A DNA stretch of 64,000 nucleotides from a virus: positions 1 through 64,000 of IMG/VR virus record IMGVR_UViG_3300000101_000006, one strand, 5' to 3'. This document shows positions 58,001 through 64,000 of this stretch, piece after piece. The number at the start of each line of letters is the position of its first letter. Position 1 is the first letter of the stretch. Under the pieces are notes generated by a model. It was not told the origin of the DNA, ran no database searches, and saw only the letters and a list, made by a program, of their open reading frames with translations. A program made the translations under genes and the position numbers.

Positions 58001-58831
58001 GAGAAATATATAAGAGTTATTAACAAGGATGCTACCCAACAAGTAATGAAAGTATCAGAGTTTCAGTCGATGATGTCGGATAGGACAATTTATGACGAAA
58101 ACTTAAAACTATCAGATTACTTTGGTAACGCTTTCGTCATTTTAGGAGACAAGCTAGGAGGGTCCATTGGAGTAAAATTCGGAGTCAGACTCATGATGTG
58201 CCTACCTGAAACAATTGGTCTAGAACCAGATTTAGATTCAAACATCGAACGTCTCCCTCAATCTATAATATCTGGAGAAGACACTGTTGCTCTCCATCAC
58301 ATACCTGTCTCCTCATATGAGCTTGACGTGATGGATGTTGAAATCAAGGAACTCGATTTGGAAGATCCAAATATGGGAGAAGATATTAAGTGTTACGTTG
58401 ATAGGTTGTCCGAGGAAGATAGTTTCACTACCTTGTTTGAGAAGATATTTAAGATAAAAAGCTTCACCTCTTTGTTTGGAGTGTACTCTTACCAAAACTT
58501 TATTGAGTCCATTGGAAAATTAGAAGTTGAAGAGGATCGACAAATGTTTATTGAGAACGGCTGGAAAAAGAGAATATTTAATGATACAAAGCGATTATTG
58601 CGAAAGCAATTTCGTTCTGTATATAATTCTCAAGACGATACCAATGATGGTCGATCATCAAGAAATAGACAATCGAACATAAACTTCTTAAAGAATTTGA
58701 TACCGGACCTCTACTTAAATATAAGTGGAGTAGGTTTCTTGCAGAGACTTAGGATTGTTGATGCAAAACCATTTGATGAAGATGGCAAGCCTTGTGTGAA
58801 TGAATTCCAAAAACTATTTGAGGATGATTAA
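52052..58831 (+). CDS. Giant presumed baseplate/tail protein (2259 aa)
   Basis: The largest gene in the window. Its N-terminus 'APELEPPPLKKFCAPCVPNQ' is Cys/Pro-rich; a long charged coiled-coil region (about 490-660) and another (about 790-830) follow, with mixed alpha/beta between, and it ends acidic. It starts one base after the previous stop and ends on the base before the gp25-like start, so it is a core baseplate component by context. No enzyme motif found. Confidence 0.75.
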   Translation: MSETNFKNLQKEVCAPELEPPPLKKFCAPCVPNQNYIEPDWEFVEIGEPYLNEKQCEYQATLTVNKFGDSFTAREFRDLQGRQEGFASRDLLLRSFIHPAIVLILEEYGKLVADQIICATFPGLEEIGTPQEIVSQFDSFEGAFIKLSEQQIDRNRVRCKDLPIATVTKTDPSEPFDFQQAIANNGSISQVQNPFALELYAQVNDFYIDPIENVLKVHIGIPAFIVDQVPTLPSKEELEEEAMTTQKSAALDVKSLFGQIKRLSVSLQTFGKYQSNFYQTQDGFLKFKENGKDYYATRMSSKVDQFYSDLKQLATKNDMNIRSNTPSLNKLNADNVRIDFKTGPNGNPYTIKAIYAWKEGCDEQKLRKGIKKFKKKYDKRPTLLNYIAKIGDIDMTLQARETLPWLDFLVKYTYPLITVDYGNLNMQSVGDSLGKCVEENVREFGGELRDYVLNEALSFMESLSFQYSSAASCEDLYSAENQPEKKEFEKVDYGYGEQRAAKKALKEQQDARPDDKQEIIDTIIVLDRRITLIRTQQENMQILIGETQGQLAILDNAALRAKIVEYDKALNTLRETELSTKLERARLNSKLRTLNKDDGEKLQRKKERTQRKNVGKKARRNAKSHPYTKKAHKIAREEMKKSDTLLSSLIDWEEYEKTGKPSFKKMEQKIGSLDDMKDLLARLSICNLNAITINAIRCLFSGVTKERAFDKMFRAAMQAMDLDVFGFFIGGLPPDKQAELRKKMEAEFGNIPLPWEDDYDSGAANQNAYKSYLSADATGAKDKSKEKNALRQQIRTLKGNIRDLEKSIGSEAVNAEEELKAVNLTIKEFEDFFALSNEQRLASDNDPTTSSSGQQQFDLYTAAKERKKYLTGLVDNPQSKLLAELANKLETLESQAAAIQPVEIRQTGLGEEFDAMTDEEKSELLEEQKKAQGTFGKPLGNIQEAVVEAYMDYIFDVMNVDEIGDYLSQVPGGTLVFNTLDQIFKCSTQGQFNPPIKSFLSSLSLDVCGPTRHVGLAWPEKIKEIKEPLSFNRAFFLTKLRNAFITKVETVITKVITMLILKLFETLDNALCKSLNAISQAAIGTLTGGSSSGLDEAFADAFCADANADELKNVQRNAFGNALGEGAAPDSAYDCLFKAINGTMSKREIIDLLTNTPSNMDDQIASKFSLLVNSKCPELSDLLGDVEAVKDAFGSMGKYIPPDLKDFLKKQSEEDLDAPIYDAICLTQPELDLWNANRKNLYLDNGLDEATADDMINKANDRALDNLGSLADILQKGPDGLLGEALDAILKQADPACANDPSAIIMEDESLAKDKQDLLNGYFKRIESSFLQDLIGERRSLIGNILIDTRGNHLQQHNRQVKIGDRTFLYANYVDTEEQWDKRKDDAGFIKNKIMDKGDERGMLPETVGLQTMNQIRELSLDYKTNKHEPQLRMRFQDSENPNYESLLSYELSHDEKSTQRIRIKETNIVKLLGIKLSEDTETVLNTTKENHFNKKEIGLVNYEVAPNEIKLFSDLLKQKSGSSKPPITSKIIELFDRLNTKALRTIRNTIVETPNGNTPVGFNFGYDQQQAIGFEDMIYVDPTADPNDQSTWKYTHDEEDSVLGKSATENPRVYFLDPIVHGGRFKAPKIYIEPATYNGWLGTIKTFVPQLEACEDKDNGFLNMTEIAERAKQVESNLPLDERLSQPLECRLEVPYDRQVMPANHGLIEGIMISTIRTYATEFMVRTFPVFGSIRFSDLNVDSLITKSIADVMQREMSEAGYLSSISRLAYYLLFLEQAVQVVQRQIIDGLMEETEEIREASKVINKAQNNYERLKVSELLFGEIPSTIGTQLLNGSRILAYGNKWPSNTTDYPLNFKTLNGYKINLARKVAVIYDTQDAAKVFLAALIEKETVILSKKLNLNLRPRPHVFDIKKFMLSTEGMLDQSAIKSGFTTVEQEVIEGGSKPDYGDILSCASEDLESPLGTITKTLEDIEKTGVMYLEKYIRVINKDATQQVMKVSEFQSMMSDRTIYDENLKLSDYFGNAFVILGDKLGGSIGVKFGVRLMMCLPETIGLEPDLDSNIERLPQSIISGEDTVALHHIPVSSYELDVMDVEIKELDLEDPNMGEDIKCYVDRLSEEDSFTTLFEKIFKIKSFTSLFGVYSYQNFIESIGKLEVEEDRQMFIENGWKKRIFNDTKRLLRKQFRSVYNSQDDTNDGRSSRNRQSNINFLKNLIPDLYLNISGVGFLQRLRIVDAKPFDEDGKPCVNEFQKLFEDD

Positions 58832-59209
58832 ATGTCTTTATCGATAATATTTCCAATCAACATGAACAGCGATAGTAATGCTGGTATCGATTCGTATCCA
58901 AATACAGACACAACAGGCGCCATCAAACAGAATATGAGAATGTTGTTGTTGACGCGAAAAGGTGAATATGTTTGGGATCCAAACTTCGGAGTTGGCTTGC
59001 ATGCATATTTGTTTGAAAACGACTCAACAATATCAACAGGTTTTCTAGAAGGGGAAATAAGAAACCAGTCTGCGACTTACATGCCATACGTACAAATTGA
59101 CGGAATAAACATAGAGATTGATTCAAACATTCAACTATTAAAGGTTCAAATAAGATTTAGATACAATGGACTGAGCATTCCAGAGCTTTTTGAGGTCGAG
59201 GTGTCTTAA
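58832..59209 (+). CDS. Baseplate wedge protein, gp25/W-like
   Basis: The 125-residue protein contains 'IKQNMRMLLLTRKGEYVWDP', the start of the gp25-like lysozyme-related wedge fold found in T4 gp25, phage P2 W and contractile injection systems. Length is normal for the family. Starts directly after the giant gene. Confidence 0.9.
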   Translation: MSLSIIFPINMNSDSNAGIDSYPNTDTTGAIKQNMRMLLLTRKGEYVWDPNFGVGLHAYLFENDSTISTGFLEGEIRNQSATYMPYVQIDGINIEIDSNIQLLKVQIRFRYNGLSIPELFEVEVS

Positions 59210-59261
59210 ACAACAATCGCTTTTCCTTGAATAACTATTTAGTTCATGATGAGGGTCCCAT

Positions 59262-61064
59262 ATGTCTAAACAAAAGAAAACACCAATAAAATATACCAGT
59301 AGAGATTTCGATACAATTCGGCAAGATTTAATAGAACACGCTAAACGATTCTATCCAGACGAATGGAAAGATTTTTCCAAATCAACAATCAACTCTTTAA
59401 TGATTGATTCTGTTGCCTATGTTGGAGACGTACTTTCTTTCTATTTGGATTATCAAGCAAACGAATCATTTCTTGACACAGCTATCGAATTTAACAATGT
59501 CCGAAAACACGCAAGAACCTTGGGATTTAAATATGCAGGCTCTCCAAGCACTTACGGTCTTATTTCTATCTTTTGCATGATACCTGCTAACAATGACGGT
59601 ACAGCACCTGACTTAACTTATATGCCCATTCTTCAACAAGGTGCGACTTTTTCAAGTACAAATGGTGGAAACTTCATACTAACCGAAGATGTCGATCTCG
59701 GAGACTTGAATAACGACATCGTAGCAGCAAGATTCGATAATACCACAGGCGCAACAACATTTTTTGCCGTCAAGGCATTCGGCCAAATATCTTCTGGCCT
59801 ATTTTCTAGAGCAACGGTTGACTTAACAAACTCTTCATTTGAAAGATTTAAAAGAGTCCGCATCGGCGGCGACGATGTTGTCGAGGTCACATCAGTTGTA
59901 GATTCAGATGGTAACAAATATTACGAAGTCGACAACCTATCTCAAGAAGTCGTATTCGAAGAGACCACAAACAGAAACGCAACATCTGAAGGTGTAAGGA
60001 GCATCCTCAAACCATTCTCCGCAGCTCGAAGATTTGTAATGGAACAAGATGATACTGGAACATATCTCCAGTTTGGCTTCGGTTCTGAAGATTCTGACGA
60101 AGAAGATTTGATTGACCCATCGAAAGTCGCGATGCAAATGCACGGAAAGACCTATGTGTCTAATTTTAGATTTGACCCCTCAAAGTTAGTAGGTACCTCT
60201 AAACTTGGACTCTCTCCTTCTGGTACGAAGTTAACCATCCTAATGAAGACAAATGACTCTAATTCAGCCAACGCCTCCTCAAATACCGTCAACAAGGTGC
60301 AACTCGCAAGTTTTAAGTTTCCAAATGAATTGACTTTGAACCAAGCAAAAAAGAACTCCGTCATAAGTTCTCTCGAAATAACAAATGAAGAGCCAATCGT
60401 TGGAGCAACGGAGCAAATCACAACAGAAGAACTAAAGCAGAGAGCAAAGGGATACTACACCACTCAATCAAGAGCAGTAACTCGACAAGACTATGAATCA
60501 ATGATTTATAATATGCCTAACAAGTTTGGAATCATCAAGCGTGTAAGTGTAGTGAATGATCCTTCTTCAACCAATAGAAGAATGGCCACCTATGTTATCT
60601 CTGAAGATCAAAACGGAAACCTAGTAACAGCTGGGTCCTCTTTGAAGACTAATATGAAAAACTGGATCTCTCAATACAAGGCAATGAATGATATAGTGGA
60701 TATTTTCGACGCTAAAATTGTAAACTTTGGAATCGACTATAAAGTTGTCTTGGACACAAGATTTAAAGCAATAAATATTGTTGGTAAGTGCAACTCTGCC
60801 CTTAGGGAGTACTTCTCTAACCAATTGTATATTGGAGAGCCAATCTATATTACAAGACTATATTCTATCCTTGGCAAGGTCGAGGGCGTTGCCGATGTTA
60901 AGACTGTTAGGGTAATGCAAAAGCGCGGAGCTGATTATTCATCAGTCAATATTAATTTTGACGATGCACTTTCTGCAGATGGAACATATATTATGACTCC
61001 AAAGAATGCTATTATGGAATTGAAATATCCTAACAGAGATATTAAGGGGACACTAATCCGATGA
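59262..61064 (+). CDS. Baseplate wedge protein, gp6/J-like
   Basis: The 600-residue protein starts with 'PIKYTSRDFDTIRQDLIEHA' and 'YVGDVLSFYLDYQANESFLD', the signature N-terminus of gp6/baseplate J proteins. Follows gp25-like, as is usual. GAGGGTCCCAT precedes the ATG; a weak 'GAATAACTATTTAG' lies in the gap. Confidence 0.9.
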   Translation: MSKQKKTPIKYTSRDFDTIRQDLIEHAKRFYPDEWKDFSKSTINSLMIDSVAYVGDVLSFYLDYQANESFLDTAIEFNNVRKHARTLGFKYAGSPSTYGLISIFCMIPANNDGTAPDLTYMPILQQGATFSSTNGGNFILTEDVDLGDLNNDIVAARFDNTTGATTFFAVKAFGQISSGLFSRATVDLTNSSFERFKRVRIGGDDVVEVTSVVDSDGNKYYEVDNLSQEVVFEETTNRNATSEGVRSILKPFSAARRFVMEQDDTGTYLQFGFGSEDSDEEDLIDPSKVAMQMHGKTYVSNFRFDPSKLVGTSKLGLSPSGTKLTILMKTNDSNSANASSNTVNKVQLASFKFPNELTLNQAKKNSVISSLEITNEEPIVGATEQITTEELKQRAKGYYTTQSRAVTRQDYESMIYNMPNKFGIIKRVSVVNDPSSTNRRMATYVISEDQNGNLVTAGSSLKTNMKNWISQYKAMNDIVDIFDAKIVNFGIDYKVVLDTRFKAINIVGKCNSALREYFSNQLYIGEPIYITRLYSILGKVEGVADVKTVRVMQKRGADYSSVNINFDDALSADGTYIMTPKNAIMELKYPNRDIKGTLIR

Positions 61065-63256
61065 TTAAAAGATACTTTGCTACACAAGACAATACAATTA
61101 CAAACGCATTTGATGAATCTCTAACTACAAGAGGTGTCTCTGGTAGTATGGGTCTTTCCGACATACTAGAGGTATTCAGTATATATGGGCAAGTATCATC
61201 TTCTGCGAGTGGATTTTCAAAAGAAGAGGCTAGAGTCTTGGTTGAATTTGATTTAACTCAAATCGAAGCAGATATAGCCAATAAAACAATCCCCTCAAAT
61301 GCAAAATACTTTCTTAGATTGTTCAACGCCGAACATGGAGAGACCATCCCTAGGGAATATAATCTGAATGTAAACAGTGTTAACGGCGCTTGGCAGGAAG
61401 GCCTGGGGTTGGACATGGAAGGGTACAAGGATTTATCTTCAGGTTTTGGATCTAACTGGATTGTCCGATCAGGCTCAACAGCGTGGGCTGCCGAAGGTGG
61501 TGATATACACGCATCTCCTACTGCTACTCAATTTTTAGACACTGGATTGGAAGATTTAAATGTGGATGTAACATCTCAAGTCGCATTGTGGCTAGATAGT
61601 ACCAAGGCAAATAATGGCTTTCTAGTTAAACTTCCAACTTCATTAACCGACGGCAGCCAACAGAGATCTTATTATACCAAAAGATTCTTCGCAAGGGGAA
61701 CTGAATTTTTCCACAAACGACCATGCTTGGAAGTCCGATGGAATTCGCAAGTGATGGATGATAGAGTTAATTTCTATTCTTCGTCCTCATTAGCACCAGC
61801 AGTAGATAACTTGAATACTCTCTATCTTTATAACTATCACCGTGGTCAACTCACCAACATCCCAAGCATAGGAGAGGGCAATATATATGTAAATCTCTAC
61901 GAAACATTGGGGGGATCCCCTCTTGCCCAATGCATAGATACTCCTGCGACTGGAGGATATGTGTCTACTGGAATATATACTGCTAGTGTCTGTCTACAAA
62001 CAACAGCCTCAACCATTCACGACGTGTGGCATAGTGGCTCTCAAGCCTCAACAGTATTGACTTTCGGACCAAATGTGCCCTCTAACGGGCCTTTGGCCAT
62101 AAATTTTAGCCAACTAGGGACTTTTACTCTCACCTTTGATAATACAGCAGCGTCAACTGATGCAGATGTTGGAAACAAAGCTTCTACAGTTCTGACTTTT
62201 GGACCAGAAGTGCCTTCCAATGGTCCGCTAGTAATAGCCTTCGGCGAAGTTGGTACGTTTACTCTCACTTTTGATAGTGCAGCCGGCTCAACAGATCCCG
62301 ATATCGGATCTGATAATGCTGCAACAATAGACCCATCCGCGGAAAGAGATTCAGCAGGCAACGCTCAGAGAGTCTTATTGTTGTTGAGAGATGGTGTAGA
62401 AGGAGATGTGATTAAAAACGCTTATGATTTTGCTTATGATGGGTCGAGTGTTGGCGCCGAGACTGTGACGATTACTGCTAAAGAAAAAGGTTCAACGCAC
62501 AACATTACTGTGACGGAAACATTAAGCAACATTTCTTCTGTTGTAACTACTGGCTCTGATAATACTGCGACAATAAATCAATCGATAGAGGGAGACTCAG
62601 CTGGAAACGCCCAGAGAACATTGTTGTTGTTACGAGACGGAGTCACTGGCGATAGGATTAAAAATGCTTATGATTTTGCTTATGATGGATCGAGTGTCGG
62701 TGCTGAAACTGTTACAATTACTGCTAAAGAAAAAGGACCGACACACAATATAGTCGTAACGGAAACATTGGACTATGTTTCTTCCGTTGTGTCCAACGGA
62801 AGTATGATCAATTATCACTCTGGAACCATTGACGTTAAGCAATCCACAGCAATCACTGCTGCACCCGATAATAATCTAGTGGTAACGGTATCAAACAATC
62901 GAAGCTTCCACTATAAAGATCAGACAAGTAGATTCTATCTCTACATTAGACAGAAGAATTGGTCACCCAACATCTTCACCACAGCAACAACCGTGCCTCA
63001 AACTGAAGTGTTTGAGAACCTTTATTATAAAATTATTAAAGTTGCCACAGATGAAACAATCTTTGACTACGACACAACAAACAACTCGACTTTGCTATCA
63101 TACGATTCTCGAGGGAACTATTTTGATTTGGACATAGGAATGTTGGAGCCCAACTACACTTACCAAGTTGAACTATCCTTGTATAACGTCGCGACCAAGT
63201 CGTATGAACAACTTTCTTTCAAGCACAAGTTTAGAGTGGTGAACAATGAGTATTAA
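61061..63256 (+). CDS. Tail/baseplate protein with internal tandem repeats (731 aa)
   Basis: Its first 330 or so residues are beta-rich ('FLRLFNAEHGETIPREYNLN'). Then come two copies of a 45-residue unit ('STVLTFGP(N/E)VPSNGPL') and two of an 82-residue unit ('AYDFAYDGSSVGAETVTITA'), then a C-terminal domain with 'FHYKDQTSRFYLYIRQKNWS'. Likely a tail-fibre-connector or baseplate periphery protein. Overlaps both neighbours. Confidence 0.75.
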   Translation: MIKRYFATQDNTITNAFDESLTTRGVSGSMGLSDILEVFSIYGQVSSSASGFSKEEARVLVEFDLTQIEADIANKTIPSNAKYFLRLFNAEHGETIPREYNLNVNSVNGAWQEGLGLDMEGYKDLSSGFGSNWIVRSGSTAWAAEGGDIHASPTATQFLDTGLEDLNVDVTSQVALWLDSTKANNGFLVKLPTSLTDGSQQRSYYTKRFFARGTEFFHKRPCLEVRWNSQVMDDRVNFYSSSSLAPAVDNLNTLYLYNYHRGQLTNIPSIGEGNIYVNLYETLGGSPLAQCIDTPATGGYVSTGIYTASVCLQTTASTIHDVWHSGSQASTVLTFGPNVPSNGPLAINFSQLGTFTLTFDNTAASTDADVGNKASTVLTFGPEVPSNGPLVIAFGEVGTFTLTFDSAAGSTDPDIGSDNAATIDPSAERDSAGNAQRVLLLLRDGVEGDVIKNAYDFAYDGSSVGAETVTITAKEKGSTHNITVTETLSNISSVVTTGSDNTATINQSIEGDSAGNAQRTLLLLRDGVTGDRIKNAYDFAYDGSSVGAETVTITAKEKGPTHNIVVTETLDYVSSVVSNGSMINYHSGTIDVKQSTAITAAPDNNLVVTVSNNRSFHYKDQTSRFYLYIRQKNWSPNIFTTATTVPQTEVFENLYYKIIKVATDETIFDYDTTNNSTLLSYDSRGNYFDLDIGMLEPNYTYQVELSLYNVATKSYEQLSFKHKFRVVNNEY
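62045..62314 (+). repeat. Tandem 135-base coding repeat (two copies)
   Basis: Two in-frame copies (62045-62179, 62180-62314) each encode 'A-STVLTFGPxVPSNGPL'. The second copy's end merges into the next repeat. Confidence 0.75.
62306..62797 (+). repeat. Tandem 246-base coding repeat (two copies)
   Basis: Two in-frame copies (62306-62551, 62552-62797) with near-identical DNA in the 'AYDFAYDGSSVGAETVT' part; differences are mostly third-position. Confidence 0.8.
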
Positions 63257-64000
63257 AAATCTTTTCGGAAAAACCGTAACAAGCTACAATGACGTAGCAG
63301 CAGATGTAGAATCAACTGACTTTATCGACGAAGTTGTTGCTAAAAGAGATACCTACTTACCACCAATCGACTTTTCTGATCCAAAGAACTTTGTATTCTA
63401 CGGCTCAGCAGAGCTTTACTATGAAGCAGCCATCAAGAGAATCTATGAAGACTATCCTTATGATGGATCAAAAGCCGAACAGATTGACTTTGAAGAGCGG
63501 TCATCATACTTGGAACGTTGGCTATACGACAACAAGTATCCAAAGACAACCGGGCATGTTGTGCTCGGAACTTCTGCTAACCTAACTGCAGCCACTGGCG
63601 ATTATTTAAACACAACAGTACCTGAGTACATCCGAGTCTGGGGTGGGTTGCATACCGATTCAACATCCAATGATTTGGATTATCAACTAGACAACTCTGC
63701 AAAGTATGACGCAGAAAATAACAGAACTCAAAATTTCAATTGCGACTTTGGAAACAAAGGTATTACTATCGAATTTTGGATGAAAAAGTCTACATACACC
63801 TCTACAAACAAAGAGGTCATCTTGGATCTTTCTAACGGCATCACTGGCCCAACACCAAGCCGCTCTAGGATACTTGTTGAGACTTTTGACGATGCCGGAA
63901 TTAAGAAGATGGCCATAACTATCGCCCAAGGCGCAGCATCTACAACTGTGACTTTTGCAATGGGCACCACTGAGACCGATTGGAACCATTATGCAATCTC
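63246..64000 (+). CDS. LamG-like tail protein (partial, N-terminal 251 aa)
   Basis: MSIKNLFGKTVTSYNDVAAD; after a helical head a concanavalin/LamG-like stretch appears ('GNKGITIEFWMKKSTYTSTN', 'EVILDLSNG'), then the window ends in frame. Jelly-roll domains of this kind are typical of tail and adhesin proteins that bind surface sugars. Starts inside the preceding gene's end. Confidence 0.8.
   Translation, partial: MSIKNLFGKTVTSYNDVAADVESTDFIDEVVAKRDTYLPPIDFSDPKNFVFYGSAELYYEAAIKRIYEDYPYDGSKAEQIDFEERSSYLERWLYDNKYPKTTGHVVLGTSANLTAATGDYLNTTVPEYIRVWGGLHTDSTSNDLDYQLDNSAKYDAENNRTQNFNCDFGNKGITIEFWMKKSTYTSTNKEVILDLSNGITGPTPSRSRILVETFDDAGIKKMAITIAQGAASTTVTFAMGTTETDWNHYAI

Overview
The window is a contiguous stretch of a large, strictly lytic-type myovirus (T4-like tailed phage) genome. 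Every gene that I accept lies on the + strand. The phage assignment rests on a gp25-like baseplate wedge protein, a gp6/J-like baseplate wedge protein, a gp55-like late sigma factor, a PIN-PhoH ATPase, a Cas4/RecB-like nuclease and very large virion proteins. The host cannot be read directly. The promoters are standard sigma70 type, so it is a bacterium, and a lipoprotein with two ASH-like domains plus a VWA domain recalls secreted proteins of Myxococcota/Bdellovibrionota-like bacteria (weak inference). No tRNA, rRNA, CRISPR array or transposase was found.

Region 1 (about 1-20.75 kb) is an accessory or early region of about 60 mostly tiny genes arranged in short operons. Each operon begins with a near-identical cassette: a TTGACA box, 16-17 bp, then TACATT/TACCTT, an A-rich leader, GGAGA and a start codon. 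In 18 cassettes a 15-bp palindrome GGWCA-N5-TGWCC sits at a fixed distance upstream of the -35 box: 19-20 bp in 14 cases and 0 bp in 4. Over 25 of the products carry an 'xxGDLVxxxx...GIVxx' pattern suggesting a greatly expanded family of small SH3/KOW-like beta-barrel proteins. Larger genes here are two paralogous double-zinc-knuckle (CCHC) proteins, a DUF2201-type metallopeptidase/VWA-like protein and its likely partner MoxR/CobS-like AAA+ ATPase. Between 16.9 and 17.8 kb lies a C-rich tract and then a gene-poor stretch with hairpins, ATGACGCA direct repeats and a repeated ACTTACTTTACATAACTAT motif.

Region 2 (about 21-38.4 kb) looks like virion interior/assembly and nucleic-acid genes: the ASH/VWA lipoprotein, a HAD-Nudix fusion, proteins sharing an N-terminal 'MKISKEKLxQIIKEE' helix (a possible capsid-targeting signal), two further HExxH peptidases, a eukaryotic-type phosphomannomutase, an HNH protein, a 1570-residue presumed virion protein, PIN-PhoH and a PD-(D/E)XK nuclease. 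Region 3 (38.4-47.9 kb) is a glycan island of 12 genes: three glycosyltransferases, a nucleotidyltransferase, a methyltransferase, a PhyH-like oxygenase, WbqC-like, left-handed-helix acyltransferase, GH43-like propeller, DegT-like and RmlB-like genes, and one unknown. It sits behind a promoter nested inside an intrinsic terminator. Region 4 (47.9-64 kb) holds a zinc-ribbon protein, the late sigma factor and the baseplate/tail module, ending inside a LamG-like tail protein.

Reading of the whole: region 1 is probably expressed early from strong host-type promoters under one shared regulator that binds the palindrome. The late sigma factor then switches on the structural genes. The glycan island, helped by the phosphomannomutase, would decorate either virions or the host surface. 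The shared regulator and the purpose of the SH3-like gene array are the least explained parts.
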